From: Variovorax sp. ZS18.2.2
GTDB lineage: Bacteria > Pseudomonadota > Gammaproteobacteria > Burkholderiales > Burkholderiaceae_C
Reading direction: 5' to 3'
Length of the DNA: 64,000 bases
NCBI RefSeq assembly: GCF_024701975.1
Contig: NZ_JANLNM010000013.1
Span: 1 to 64,000 of the forward strand
The translations under genes were made by a program, and so were the position numbers. The notes under the pieces are model-generated. The model saw nothing but the letters and a program-made list of their open reading frames with translations, had not been told where the DNA came from and searched no databases. Positions within the stretch are counted from its first letter, which is position 1; the number at the start of each line of letters is the position of its first letter. Shown piece after piece: positions 25,143-36,583 of the stretch.

Positions 25143-26398
25143 CCGACAGGCCTGCGCGCGTTGCTGCGCAGCGCCGCCCATTGCCGCCAGATGCCGAAGG
25201 CGGCGATCAGCAGCAGCACGGCCGCGTAGCCTTCCACCGTGTTCAGCAGGCCGAGCGGCTTCACCAGGAAGCCCGCCAGCATCGCCGGCAGGCTGAACGC
25301 GAGGTAGCAGACGACGAAGATGGCCGCGAAGAGCTCGCCACGCTCGTGCGAATCGGCGAGCGGTGCCAGCGTCTGCACCAACGCGGAGAACGCACCGCCG
25401 AAGCCCAGGCCCGCGATCGCGGTGCCCACGAAGAACAGCGCGAGCGACTTCGTCGCCAGCGACGCCAGCAGCAACACCAGGCCGACCGCGATGCTGGCCG
25501 CGCCGAACACCACGGTGCGCGGCGCGGGGAAGCGACCGAGCAAGGTGGGCGCGAGCGCGCCGAAGCCCGAGAGCACCGCGACCGTGAGACCGTTGACCAC
25601 GCCGTTGTCGATATGGAACACATGCAGCATCAGCGATGGCGCGAGCGACAGGTACAGGCCGCCCAGTGCCCACACCGCGATGAACACCGGCAGGCCGCGC
25701 ACGAAGTCGGCCCGGGCCCGCGCGGGAATCGACACGCGCGGCACCAGCGAAGCCAGCGCACCGGCGCGCGGCGTGACGGTCTCGGGCATCCACAGCACCA
25801 CGGCCGCGCCGACCGCGAACACCACGGCCAGCACGCCGAACACCAGCATCACCGGCTGGGCGGTGAACTTGACCGCCATGCCGGTCAGCAACGCGCCCAC
25901 GGCGAGCCCCGCGAGCGGCGACACGCTGGTGATCATCGCGCCCAGGCGCTTGCGCGATGCCGGTGCCGCCTCGACCACCGCCGCGCTCAGCGCGCCGCTT
26001 GCGATGCCCGTGGCCACGCCCTGCACGATGCGCGCGACGATCAGTCCGGCGATGTCCTCCGCCAGCACGAAAAGCCCCATCGCCACCGCCTGCAGCACCA
26101 GCGCCGCCAGCACCACCGGGCGGCGGCCGATGTGGTCCGACAGCGAACCCGCCACCAGCAGCGAGATCAGCAACGCGATCGCGTAGATCGCGAACGCCAC
26201 CGTGAGCATCGATGCCGAGAAGCCCCAGGCGTGCTGGAACACGACGAACAACGGGGTGGGTGCGGCGGCCGCGAAGAAAAAGGCGAAGAGCACCGCGGCC
26301 AACAGCGGAAAACCGACCGCCGCCGGCAGGCGCCAGGGCTTGGAATGGGCAGCGACGTCAGCGGTGGCAACGGCGAGTTCAGGGCAGGAGGAAGGCAT
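25061..26398 (-). CDS. MFS efflux transporter (DHA1-like)
   Basis: 445 residues and about twelve spans. The TM2-TM3 loop VAGSLSDHIGRRPVVL is the MFS signature, and SVSPLAGLAVGALLTG in TM5 resembles drug antiporter motif C. A basic tail of about 40 residues overlaps the 3' end of the HAD gene. AAGGA precedes the ATG. The divergent TetR regulator 88 bases away suggests an inducible efflux pump. Confidence 0.82.
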   Translation of the reverse strand: MPSSCPELAVATADVAAHSKPWRLPAAVGFPLLAAVLFAFFFAAAAPTPLFVVFQHAWGFSASMLTVAFAIYAIALLISLLVAGSLSDHIGRRPVVLAALVLQAVAMGLFVLAEDIAGLIVARIVQGVATGIASGALSAAVVEAAPASRKRLGAMITSVSPLAGLAVGALLTGMAVKFTAQPVMLVFGVLAVVFAVGAAVVLWMPETVTPRAGALASLVPRVSIPARARADFVRGLPVFIAVWALGGLYLSLAPSLMLHVFHIDNGVVNGLTVAVLSGFGALAPTLLGRFPAPRTVVFGAASIAVGLVLLLASLATKSLALFFVGTAIAGLGFGGAFSALVQTLAPLADSHERGELFAAIFVVCYLAFSLPAMLAGFLVKPLGLLNTVEGYAAVLLLIAAFGIWRQWAALRSNARRPVGQRVAPRAESIARAASAKPTPRSPAVT

Positions 26399-26400
26399 TG

Positions 26401-26484
26401 GAGGTCCTTAACGCAACTTTTTTAGCTTTTGAGATTCTAGACTTGTAGATTCACTAAAGCAAATAGCTTTGCGTTAAAGTCCTC
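26401..26484. promoter_or_regulatory. Divergent promoter/operator between the MFS pump and TetR genes
   Basis: A long inverted repeat spans the intergenic region: GAGGTCCTTAACGCAA (26401-26416) opposes TTGCGTTAAAGTCCTC (26469-26484). The arms differ at two of sixteen positions; the core TTAACGCAA/TTGCGTTAA is perfect. A smaller TCTA-N6-TAGA element lies in the AT-rich middle near 26437-26450. One half sits next to each start codon, ideal for joint repression by the TetR protein. Confidence 0.6.
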
Positions 26485-26486
26485 GC

Positions 26487-27062
26487 ATGAACGATGTTGC
26501 CCTTCCCAACAAGCGTCCCGGTGGCCGCAGCGCCCAGGTGCAGGCGCTGGTGCGCACCGCCCTCGAGCAACTGGTGGCCGAACAAGGGAGCGAACGCGTC
26601 ACCGTGCCCGCCGTGGCCGAACGTGCCGGAGTCAGCGCCTCCAGCATCTACCGCCGATGGGGGGATTTGTCAGGTCTTCTGGCCGAAACGGCCACGCGCC
26701 GGCTAGACCCGAACCGGCCGCTGCCCGACACGGGATCGCTGCGCGAGGACCTGAGGGCGTGGGCGCAGGAACTCATCACGCACTTGGCGCAGCCCTGCAG
26801 CAAGTCCCTGTTGAAAGCCGCGGCCGCGCTGGCCACCGGTGACGCGGACACCGACTGCCTGCGCAATCGCCGCAGGGAAGCGCTGACGCTGGTCGAGCAG
26901 GCGCAGGCCCGCGGCGAGCATGCGCCCGAGGCGCAGCAGGTGATCGATCACCTGATTGCGCCGATCGTGTTCCGGCTGGTGTTCGGGGCGGAGCCGGTGA
27001 AGCCGGAGTTGGCGGAGCGGCTGGTGGGGGAGCTGTTTGCGATTGCGGCGGCGGACCGCTGA
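26487..27062 (+). CDS. TetR-family transcriptional regulator
   Basis: 191 residues. N-terminal helix-turn-helix at about residues 18-62, with ERVTVPAVAERAGVSASSIYRRWGDLSGLL as the TetR pattern (quoted in part: VAERAGVSASSIYRRW). The C-terminal half (IAPIVFRLVFGAEPV) is the ligand/dimer domain. There is no evident Shine-Dalgarno, and the operator arm reaches within a few bases of the ATG, so the transcript may be nearly leaderless. It probably represses the divergent pump and itself. Confidence 0.87.
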   Translation: MNDVALPNKRPGGRSAQVQALVRTALEQLVAEQGSERVTVPAVAERAGVSASSIYRRWGDLSGLLAETATRRLDPNRPLPDTGSLREDLRAWAQELITHLAQPCSKSLLKAAAALATGDADTDCLRNRRREALTLVEQAQARGEHAPEAQQVIDHLIAPIVFRLVFGAEPVKPELAERLVGELFAIAAADR

Positions 27063-27083
27063 ACAGCAATCGAGCCCCCGCGC

Positions 27084-30000
27084 TCAGCCCACCATTTCCG
27101 TGGCGAGCGCCTCGGCCTGCCGCAGCACAAGTTCAACCGCCGCATCCTGCTGGTCCGGCGGGTACTTGTATTTCCGCAGGATCCGTTTGACCAGCAACCG
27201 CAGCTTCGCGCGAATGCTCTCTCGCTTTTCCCAGTCGACGGTGAGGTTCTGCCGAAGACTCTCCGTCAGCTCGTGAGCGATTTTCTTCAGCGTTTCGTCA
27301 GTCAAGTCGCGCACGGCGGATTCGTTGTCGATCAGCGCGGAGTAGAAGCGAACCTCGTCTTCGGTCAACCCCAGCTTCTCCCCCTGCTGCGCCGCCTCGC
27401 GAAACTTCCTGGCCATATCGACCAGTTCTTCCATCACCTGTGCGGTTTCGATGGAGCGATTCTGGTAGCGCTTGATGACGTTGCCCAGCAGCTCTGAAAA
27501 CTTGCGATCCAGCACCACGTTGCCGGCGAACCGGCTCTTGATCTCGCCCTCCAGCAAGCGCTCCAGCAATTCGACCGCCAGGTTGCGCTCCGGCAGGCTG
27601 CGAACCTGCGCCAGAAAGGCCTCGTCCAGCAGTCCGATGTTCGGCTTTTCGAGGCCGACCGCATCGAAGATGTCGACCACGCTTTCGGACACTACCGCCG
27701 AACCGATGATCTGGCGGATGGCCAGCTCGCGCTGCTCGTCGGTGCGCTTCTTCGCCGTGAGCTCCTTCTTCGTCAGGATCACCTTCACGCCTTGCAGGAA
27801 AGCCACCTCTTCGCGCACCGCCTTGGCCTCGTCGAGCGTGCAGCACAGCGTGAACGCCTTGCTCATCGCGAGGGCGGTATCGGCAAAGCGCTTCTTGCCA
27901 TCCTTGATGCCGAGCACATGATTCGCCGCGCCGGCGAGCACTTTGTGCCCACCGGTCAGGAAACCGCTGTAGTCAAAGCCGTGCAGCATGCCGCGCAGCA
28001 CGTCGATCTTTTCGGCCAGCAGGCTGTAGGCCTCGTGCGCATCCACCGTGGGCCGGCCCCGGCCGTTGCTTGCGGTGTATTCCTTCATCGCGGCCTTCAG
28101 CTCATTGCCGATGCCGATGTAGTCGACCACCAGCCCACCCTGCTTGTTGCTGAACACACGATTCACGCGCGCAATGGCCTGCATCAGGTTGTGGCCCTTC
28201 ATGGGCTTGTCGACATAAAGCGTGTGCACGCAAGGCGCATCGAAGCCGGTCAGCCACATGTCGCGCACGATCACCAGGCGCAGCGGATCGGCCGGGTCCT
28301 TGAAGCGCTTCTCGAGCCGCTTCTTCACTTGCGGGCTGTAGATGTGCGGCCGCAGCAGCGCTTTGTCGCTGGCTGATCCGGTCATCACGATCTTGATGGC
28401 GCCCTTCTCGGGGTCGGCGTCGTGCCAATCGGGACGCAGCTTCACGATTTCGTCGTACAGGTGCACGCAGATGTCGCGGCTCATGGCCACCACCATCGCC
28501 TTGCCGTTCTGTGCCTTGTTCCGCTCTTCGAAGTGGGCCACCAGATCCGCTGCAACGCTCGCCACGCGGGGCTCGGCACCCACCACTTTCTCGAGCGCGG
28601 TCCATTTGCTCTTGAGGCGGGATTGGTCGCTTTCCTCTTCGTCTTCCGCCAGCTCGTCGACCTCGTCGTCGAGCAGTGCCAGCTCAGACTCCTTCAACCG
28701 CAGTTTGGCGAGCCGCGACTCGTAGTAGATCGCCACGGTCGCGCCGTCTTCGCGGGCCTGTTGCATGTCGTAGACATGGATGTAGTCGCCGAACACGGCG
28801 CGCGTATCGCGGTCTTCACCGCTCACCGGTGTGCCGGTGAAAGCGACGAACGTGGCATTGGGCAATGCATCGCGCAGGTGCTGCGCATAGCCGACCTGAT
28901 AGCGCTCCACCGTGCCGGCGCCATAGGCGGGCGGCGTGAAGGCCACGTGATGTGGCGTCGGCACACCGTCGCCTGTTGCAATGGCCTTGATTTCAGGCGG
29001 CGCGGCCGTCGCCTTTCGCACCTTGAGCTTGGCCTCGAACCCGTACTGCGTGCGATGCGCCTCATCGGCAATCACCACGATGTTGTGGCGGTCCGAGAGC
29101 ACCGGAAAGCTGTCTTCGTCCTCGCCCGGCATGAACTTCTGAATGGTCGCGAACACGATGCCGCCCGAAGGACGATTCGCCAGCAACGCGCGCAACTGCT
29201 GCCGCGTCGTGGCTTGCACTGGCTGCTCGCGCAAGAGATCCTGCGCCAGGCTGAACACACCGAAGAGCTGCCCGTCCAGGTCGTTCCGGTCGGTGATGAC
29301 AACGATGGTTGGGTTCTCCATCGCCGGCTCCTGCATCACGCGCGCGGCGAAGCAGGTCATGGTGATGCTCTTGCCGCTGCCCTGCGTGTGCCACACCACG
29401 CCGCCCTTGCCCTGAATGCCCTTTGCAGCACCGGGCCGCGAAGCTGCCACCACTTGGCCGATGGCCGCGCGCACCGCGTGAAACTGGTGGTAGCCCGCGA
29501 TCTTCTTGATCAGATCTCCGTCGTCCTCGAACAGCACGAAGTAGCGCAGGTAGTCCAGTAGATAAACCGGCGCCAGCACGCCGCGCACCAGGGTCTGCAG
29601 TTCGTTGAATTCGCCCAGCGGATCAAGCGTGATGCCGTCAATGGTGCGCCACGCCATGAAGCGCTCGCCATTGCTGGAGAGCGAGCCGAGCAGCGCCTCG
29701 GTGCCGTCGGAGATGACCAGCAACTCGTTGTACTGGAAGACGTCCGGAATCTGCTCCTTGTATGTCTGAACCTGGTCGTAGGCCTTCCATACATCGGCGT
29801 TCTGGTCGGCCGGGTTCTTGATTTCAAGCAGCACCAGCGGCAGCCCGTTGATGAACAGCACGATGTCGGGCCGCCGCGTGTGATGCGGCCCGCGAATCGA
29901 GAACTGGTTGACCGCCAGCCATTCATTGCGCTCGATGCGCGCCCAGTCGATCAGCTGCACGAAGTCGCCACGCGTTTCGCCGTCTTTCTGGTACTGCACC

Positions 30001-30284
30001 GGCACGCCCGCCACCAGCAGCTTGTGAAACTGGCGGTTGGCGGACAGCAACACCGGCGTGCCCAGCTCCAGCACCTGCTTGAGCGCATCGTCCCGCGCGG
30101 CTGCTGGTACGCCGGGGTTGAGCCGGTCGATCGCTTCGCGCAACCGGGCCGCAAGCACCACCTGCCGATAGTTGGTTCGCTCCGGAGCGGCGCTGTCGGG
30201 CGCCATATCAGGGCCGTAGCAATGCGTGTAGCCCACCTCGACCAGCCAGCCGAGCGTTTCCTGTTCCAGCTGATCTTCAGTCAT
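27084..30284 (-). CDS. hsdR: Type I restriction enzyme, restriction/translocase subunit
   Basis: 1066 residues. The N-terminal nuclease domain has RRPDIVLFINGLPLVLLEIK (PD-ExK, residues about 140-160). The superfamily 2 motor has Walker A HTQGSGKSITM near 302, DEAH near 406, FTGTPVSGED, and motif VI AIARVNRVFSNK. A helical C-terminus (residues 850 onward) binds the methylase core. It cleaves unmodified DNA after translocation. Last gene of the hsd locus, 4 bases after the Fic gene. Confidence 0.93.
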   Translation of the reverse strand: MTEDQLEQETLGWLVEVGYTHCYGPDMAPDSAAPERTNYRQVVLAARLREAIDRLNPGVPAAARDDALKQVLELGTPVLLSANRQFHKLLVAGVPVQYQKDGETRGDFVQLIDWARIERNEWLAVNQFSIRGPHHTRRPDIVLFINGLPLVLLEIKNPADQNADVWKAYDQVQTYKEQIPDVFQYNELLVISDGTEALLGSLSSNGERFMAWRTIDGITLDPLGEFNELQTLVRGVLAPVYLLDYLRYFVLFEDDGDLIKKIAGYHQFHAVRAAIGQVVAASRPGAAKGIQGKGGVVWHTQGSGKSITMTCFAARVMQEPAMENPTIVVITDRNDLDGQLFGVFSLAQDLLREQPVQATTRQQLRALLANRPSGGIVFATIQKFMPGEDEDSFPVLSDRHNIVVIADEAHRTQYGFEAKLKVRKATAAPPEIKAIATGDGVPTPHHVAFTPPAYGAGTVERYQVGYAQHLRDALPNATFVAFTGTPVSGEDRDTRAVFGDYIHVYDMQQAREDGATVAIYYESRLAKLRLKESELALLDDEVDELAEDEEESDQSRLKSKWTALEKVVGAEPRVASVAADLVAHFEERNKAQNGKAMVVAMSRDICVHLYDEIVKLRPDWHDADPEKGAIKIVMTGSASDKALLRPHIYSPQVKKRLEKRFKDPADPLRLVIVRDMWLTGFDAPCVHTLYVDKPMKGHNLMQAIARVNRVFSNKQGGLVVDYIGIGNELKAAMKEYTASNGRGRPTVDAHEAYSLLAEKIDVLRGMLHGFDYSGFLTGGHKVLAGAANHVLGIKDGKKRFADTALAMSKAFTLCCTLDEAKAVREEVAFLQGVKVILTKKELTAKKRTDEQRELAIRQIIGSAVVSESVVDIFDAVGLEKPNIGLLDEAFLAQVRSLPERNLAVELLERLLEGEIKSRFAGNVVLDRKFSELLGNVIKRYQNRSIETAQVMEELVDMARKFREAAQQGEKLGLTEDEVRFYSALIDNESAVRDLTDETLKKIAHELTESLRQNLTVDWEKRESIRAKLRLLVKRILRKYKYPPDQQDAAVELVLRQAEALATEMVG

Positions 30285-30288
30285 GTTT

Positions 30289-31437
30289 TCAACCCGTCAG
30301 AAGCGCGATGTACGGCTGGTAGCTGAAGCTGCGGTTCGTCTTCTGGCCGGTCAGCTCCGTCACGATGCCAAGGTCTTCGAGCGTCTTTACGGCCGCAGTG
30401 GCCGTCGGGAAGGTCGTATCGAGCTTCTGGCGCACCCGCTCGATGGTGAAGCGCGGCATCAGGGGCAAGAGTTCGAACAGGCGATAGCTCGCCGGCCCGA
30501 CCTTGGGGGCTTCGAGCAAACGGCGGCGGTCCGCGGCCACCAAGGTTGCGATGGCAATGATCCCGCGCTCGGCATCGGTGGCCGCCGAGGCCACGCCTTC
30601 CAGAAAGAAGCTCACCCAGCCCTCCCAGTCTCCGTCCGTGCGCACGCTCGACAAGCGGCGGTAGTACTCCGCCTGATGCTGTTTCAGGTAGCCGCTGAGA
30701 TACATCAGCGGCTCGGACAACAGGGCCCAATGCTCGATCAACGCGGCGATCAACAGACGACCGATGCGGCCATTGCCGTCCAGGAATGGGTGGATGGTTT
30801 CGAACTGCGCATGCACCAGCGCAATCTTCACCAGCGGCGGCAGCGCGGGCGATGGCTCGCTGTGAATGAAGCGCTCCATGTCGGCCAGCAGCCCGGCCAC
30901 GTGGTCTGCCGGCGGTGGCACGAACACCGCATTGCCCGGTCGCGTGCCGCCGATCCAGTTCTGCGAGCGGCGCAGGGCGCCCGGCTGCTTGCCGGCTCCG
31001 CGCGCACCATCGAGGAGCAGTGCATGGGCATCGCACAGCAGGCGAATGCTGATGGGCAGACCGGCGGGGTCGCGCAGGTTGTCTTGCACCAGCCGGAAGG
31101 CGCGCAGGTAGTTGGTGACCTCTTCCACGTCGTCCGTGTTTCGAACGGCGAAGCCGGCCTCTTCGTCGAACAGGTCCGTGAGCGTGGCTTGCGTGCCCTC
31201 GATCTGGGACGTGAGGAGCGCCTCCTTGCGAATGGCGCTGTACAGCAGCCAGTCCACCGAAGGCACCAGGCCCGACACGCCCGACAGCCGGGCCAGTGCC
31301 AGCTCGGCGACGCGGTTGAGTTCGGCGAACGACTCTGGCGCCAGCACCGGATCACGGGGCGGCAGCGGATACGGAACGAAGGCCTGAACGGCTTCGCCTG
31401 AAGTGCTGGAGGTGACGTAGGAGCCCGAACTGCGCAT
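30289..31437 (-). CDS. Fic-domain protein (probable AMP-transferase)
   Basis: 382 residues. The Fic active-site motif is complete: HPFLDGNGRIGRLL around residues 205-218. An N-terminal inhibitory helix motif TSQIEGTQATL around residue 70 fits class II, self-inhibited Fic enzymes. The C-terminus has a winged-helix-like part (KTLEDLGIVTELTG). Such proteins usually attach AMP to target proteins. It lies between the GIY-YIG gene and hsdR on the same strand. Its role with the restriction system is unknown. Confidence 0.88.
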   Translation of the reverse strand: MRSSGSYVTSSTSGEAVQAFVPYPLPPRDPVLAPESFAELNRVAELALARLSGVSGLVPSVDWLLYSAIRKEALLTSQIEGTQATLTDLFDEEAGFAVRNTDDVEEVTNYLRAFRLVQDNLRDPAGLPISIRLLCDAHALLLDGARGAGKQPGALRRSQNWIGGTRPGNAVFVPPPADHVAGLLADMERFIHSEPSPALPPLVKIALVHAQFETIHPFLDGNGRIGRLLIAALIEHWALLSEPLMYLSGYLKQHQAEYYRRLSSVRTDGDWEGWVSFFLEGVASAATDAERGIIAIATLVAADRRRLLEAPKVGPASYRLFELLPLMPRFTIERVRQKLDTTFPTATAAVKTLEDLGIVTELTGQKTNRSFSYQPYIALLTG

Positions 31438-31551
31438 TGGATGAAAGCGTTCTTGAATGGCTGGCCGGGGTATTAAAGCAGTCTTTAATGAATCGGTCAG
31501 CTATTAAAACGCCCGACAGGCTGAAGATGCCGAGTGCCAGGACAGACGGCC

Positions 31552-32478
31552 CTACCCAAGCACGGCCGACTCCACGGCTTTCTGGCGCTTCAGCTCATCG
31601 AGTGTCTTGCCGGCGGGATCTTTCCATACGCGCCAACCGTTGGAGCTGCGGCCGAGCACGACGTCCGAAGCGCCGCTGGGCGAACCGAACAACACGTCGC
31701 GCTGAAACACGTAGGCGCCGTTGTCCAACACAAGATCACCGGCATCGATCAAACGCTGCCGATGCCTGCCTGGAGACAAGGGGACCAAGCTCGGCACGAT
31801 GTCCACCCGGCCGCGAGCACCCGCCAACACCACCATGCCCTCTTCGGTGTATTGGCCTGTCGCGTCGGCACCCGGCCCCTTGCAACGAAACAGAACCTGT
31901 GGCCTTGGATTCGTTTGCATCACAGCTGGCACGCCAGCGCCTTGCGGTGCCTCCCGACGAACAGCAAGCGGCTCGAAGATCGGCTGGCCCAAGGTCGAGA
32001 CCAGCGTACGAATGGTGTCGAAGAACTCCTGGCAGTCCGCATCCAGGGAAGCTGGCGTGTGCGGTTTGGACCCGGCATTTCCGTTCTCCACCGAATATCG
32101 TTGAGCTGCGTTGGCTTGCTGAATGCTGCGCCACTCAAGGTACATCGCATGCGTCGGTGTGAAGCTGTGCGTCAGAGATACCGCAACGAGCGCGCGGTTC
32201 CAGAATTTGCGCTTCGGGTCCAGGTCGTGTTCATTGAGTCGCTTGCCCACCGTGCCGGTCTGCCCTGCGTACACGGACAGTTGATCTTTCTCTTCGTCGT
32301 CGCCGATCAGGTAGTAAACGCCGACCTGCCGCGATTCGGGCATGAGGAGGAATTCGGAAAGAAGTGGTCGTGGCACTTCGATCATCTGCACGATGCTCGT
32401 CGTCAGGGCTGCGACGCGGATGCCTCGCGGGTCGCCAGCGGGCAGAAATATCTGGATGGTGCGAGGGCGTTGGCTCAT
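31552..32478 (-). CDS. GIY-YIG nuclease-family protein with a DUF4357-like C-terminus
   Basis: 308 residues. VGVYYLIGDDEEKDQLSVYAGQTG around residue 50 is the GIY-YIG core (here GVYYLIG and VYAGQTG). It is followed by VGKRLNEHDL and a Glu in MYLEWRSIQQA. The C-terminal SNGWRVWKDPAGKTLDELK resembles DUF4357. Proteins of this layout are often found next to type I restriction loci. The start at 32478 (ATG) is preferred over a TTG nine bases earlier. Function within the locus is not known. Confidence 0.75.
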   Translation of the reverse strand: MSQRPRTIQIFLPAGDPRGIRVAALTTSIVQMIEVPRPLLSEFLLMPESRQVGVYYLIGDDEEKDQLSVYAGQTGTVGKRLNEHDLDPKRKFWNRALVAVSLTHSFTPTHAMYLEWRSIQQANAAQRYSVENGNAGSKPHTPASLDADCQEFFDTIRTLVSTLGQPIFEPLAVRREAPQGAGVPAVMQTNPRPQVLFRCKGPGADATGQYTEEGMVVLAGARGRVDIVPSLVPLSPGRHRQRLIDAGDLVLDNGAYVFQRDVLFGSPSGASDVVLGRSSNGWRVWKDPAGKTLDELKRQKAVESAVLG

Positions 32479-32520
32479 GGGGTGCAAATGCGAGAGCAGA
32501 CAAGGGTTGCGTCTTCGAGT

Positions 32521-33865
32521 TCAGACAGCGACGACTTCAGTCGAAGCGCGCCGAACTTCTGGCAGACGTAGCTGTCCAGATATCAGGCGTGGAAGCAAAG
32601 TGTCCCGGAGAGCCACAAGGGTTTGAGCCTGCTGGGTTTGTATCGATACCCTCTGCTTCAATGGCAGGACGGCTGCATCAAAGCGAGCCAGCACTTCAGG
32701 GGAAGGTACGAGGATCGGCAGGTCTCCCAGCTTGCTTCTACTGAGTTCAGTCTGGCCTGTCGAACCTTCTCCCATCGCTTCAATTTCTGGCTGCATTTGC
32801 TTCAACAGCTGTCCGAGATATGACCAAGTCAGTAGTGGCCCAGCTCGAATAACCGTGACATGTGAATCTGCAATGCAGCGTTCAGGGACGTGCAGCAATT
32901 GCGCAACTCGTCCAAGGGTACCGACACCGGTCGAATTCACAAGCACGTCCCCGACGATCAGTTCTCGTCCATCGATCTTCCTCTGTGCAGGGTCGTGGCG
33001 CCGACCTTTGGTGAAGTCAACCGCAAAGTCACGGACGCATTTCTGATTCAGCACCAGTACGCCACCCTCGTCGACATATTTTGGCGACAGTCCTCGATTG
33101 AGGTAGCTACACATCACTTCAAACTTTTCAACATACCAGCCATGCGGTACTTCTCTAGCCTGTCGCTCTTCCAATCCATCCGGAAACAACGCAGCCGTTG
33201 CCTCATCCATGCCTTGGGGGATACGGCCTTCCATCTTGGCGCGCACGGGATCGAAATCGACAAACCACGACTTGAACAGCGCCTGGGCGATGGCTTCGAG
33301 CGTGGTGATGGTCTCGCGCAGGAGGTTGATGCGGTCGTCAAGTGCCCCAATGGCAGTTGCAACGGCGTTCTGGACACTGATCGATGGCAAAACGATAGGC
33401 AACTTTCGCTGCGCCGTAATGCCTATATAGGCCCGTGTCGAGCCAGCCCCCGCCCACGCTGCAAAAGTCTGTTGGAACGGCGCAGAGTCAAAGTAGTATT
33501 TAAGGTACCTGTTATCGAGTTTTGTCGGATCCAGAACTCGGTAGTAGGTCACTTGCGGCGTCAGCACCAGATATTTGTGCACAGTCGACTCAACGATGGC
33601 CGTTCGTCCTAGTGTGGCCTTGTGCGACAACAAGACATCACCTTCTTTGGCAAACCCTTTGCGCAATGAAGATGCCTGCGCCTCTGAAATGAACGCGCAA
33701 GCGCGTGAGTCCACGCGACCATTTTTCATGTCAGACGCCATGATGAACGGGACGCCGACTTTCACAAAGTCAGCCGCCTTGGGGTGTATCTCACCGTGGT
33801 TTCCGTCCATCGGGGGGGCGACAACACCGGCCTTTATGAGTTCTTCCACCGTGAAGGTGCGCACC

Positions 33866-33876
<11 letters not shown>
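32521..33876 (-). CDS. hsdS: Type I restriction-modification specificity subunit
   Basis: 451 residues. Two target-recognition domains (about 1-170 and 245-410) each end in a helical spacer. ALDDRINLLRETITTLEAIAQ and ALFKSWFVDFDPVRAKMEGR mark the central coiled-coil (quoted in parts). TGQTELSRSKLGDLPI closes the second domain. It defines the DNA sequence recognised by the methylase and nuclease. It overlaps hsdM by 11 bases. Its base composition is less GC-rich than neighbours, common for exchanged specificity genes. Confidence 0.9.
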
Positions 33877-35425
<1,549 letters not shown>

Positions 35426-35519
35426 CTGGCTGGACTGTCAGGCTCGCCGGGGGCGCCGCGCGCCCTTCCGGGAAGGCCGAAGCGTAGCGCAAGAGGACCG
35501 GCCGCCTCCCCGCCCCGCC

Positions 35520-36488
35520 TCACTTCTCCTTCGCCAACCCCAGCTTCTCAATCACCACCTTCTCCTTCACCACCGTGTCCTGCGCGAACTTGGTGTACTG
35601 CGCCGAGCTCATGTAGTCCGGCAGCATGTCGTAGCGGCCGAGCGCGGCCACATAGCTCGGCTCTTCCATCGCCTGCTTGAACGCGTCGTGCAGCTTCTTC
35701 ACCACCTCGGGCGACGTGCCCTTGGGCGCGCCGATGCCGAAGGGCGAGTTCTGCACCACGTCGTAGCCCAGTTCCTTGAGCGTCGGCGCATCGGGGAACT
35801 TGGCCAGGCGCTTCTCGCCCCAGGTGTTGAGCACGCGCAGCTTGCCGGCCTCGACCTGCGGCGCGAAGCCGGTGCTGTCGGCCGCGGCCATCAGCTGGCC
35901 GCTGACCACCGCGAGCATCAGGTCGGCGCTGCCCTTGTAGGGCACGTGCTGCAGCTCGATGCCGGCCTTCTGCGCAATGATTTCGGTGGTCAGGTGCGGG
36001 CTCGTCAGGTTGCCGGTGGAGCCGTAGGTGAGCTTGCCGGGGTTGGCCTTGGCGTAGGCGACGAAGTCGGCCCAGGTCTTGAACGGGCTGTTGGCCGGCA
36101 CCACGATGCCGAAGGCGTAGCCGGTGACGTTCAGGACGTAGGTGATGTCCTTGAGCGGGTCCCAGTTGATCTTGGTGGTGTAGCCAAGGCGGAACACGCC
36201 GAGCGGAATCTGCGCGACCGTGTAGCCGTCGGGCTGCGCGGTCTGCAGGGCCTGCGCGGGCAGCGTGCCGCCGGCGCCGGGCTTGTTGTCGACGATGACG
36301 GGCTGGCCAATGATCTTGCTCGCGTTGTCGGCGAGCTGGCGCATCGTGATGTCGGTCGGGCCGCCCGCGGGGAAGGCGATGACCAGCTTGATCGGCTTGG
36401 CGGGGAAAGCCTGGGCAAGCGCCGCCAGCGGGGAAGCGAGGCCGCACGCGGCAAGCGTGGCGGCACAGAGAAGGGAACGGCGGGACAT
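35520..36488 (-). CDS. Bug/TctC-family tripartite tricarboxylate-type periplasmic receptor
   Basis: 322 residues. The signal peptide MSRRSLLCAATLAACGLA is cleaved near ALAQA. The mature start FPAKPIKLVIAFPAGGPTDI is the Bug-family hallmark, followed by VDNKPGAGGTLPAQAL and TYGSTGNLTSPHL. Bug receptors capture carboxylates or small aromatics and are hugely amplified in Burkholderiales. GGAG lies ahead of the ATG. No TctA/TctB permease genes are adjacent. Ligand unknown. Confidence 0.87.
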   Translation of the reverse strand: MSRRSLLCAATLAACGLASPLAALAQAFPAKPIKLVIAFPAGGPTDITMRQLADNASKIIGQPVIVDNKPGAGGTLPAQALQTAQPDGYTVAQIPLGVFRLGYTTKINWDPLKDITYVLNVTGYAFGIVVPANSPFKTWADFVAYAKANPGKLTYGSTGNLTSPHLTTEIIAQKAGIELQHVPYKGSADLMLAVVSGQLMAAADSTGFAPQVEAGKLRVLNTWGEKRLAKFPDAPTLKELGYDVVQNSPFGIGAPKGTSPEVVKKLHDAFKQAMEEPSYVAALGRYDMLPDYMSSAQYTKFAQDTVVKEKVVIEKLGLAKEK

Positions 36489-36583
36489 GGCGGAGGCTCC
36501 TGAAAACTTGAAGACCGCGCATTGGGCCCTGCCCCGCCCGATGCGGCAATCGGGGCTCACCCGACTGCTGTCGCCGACGTTCC

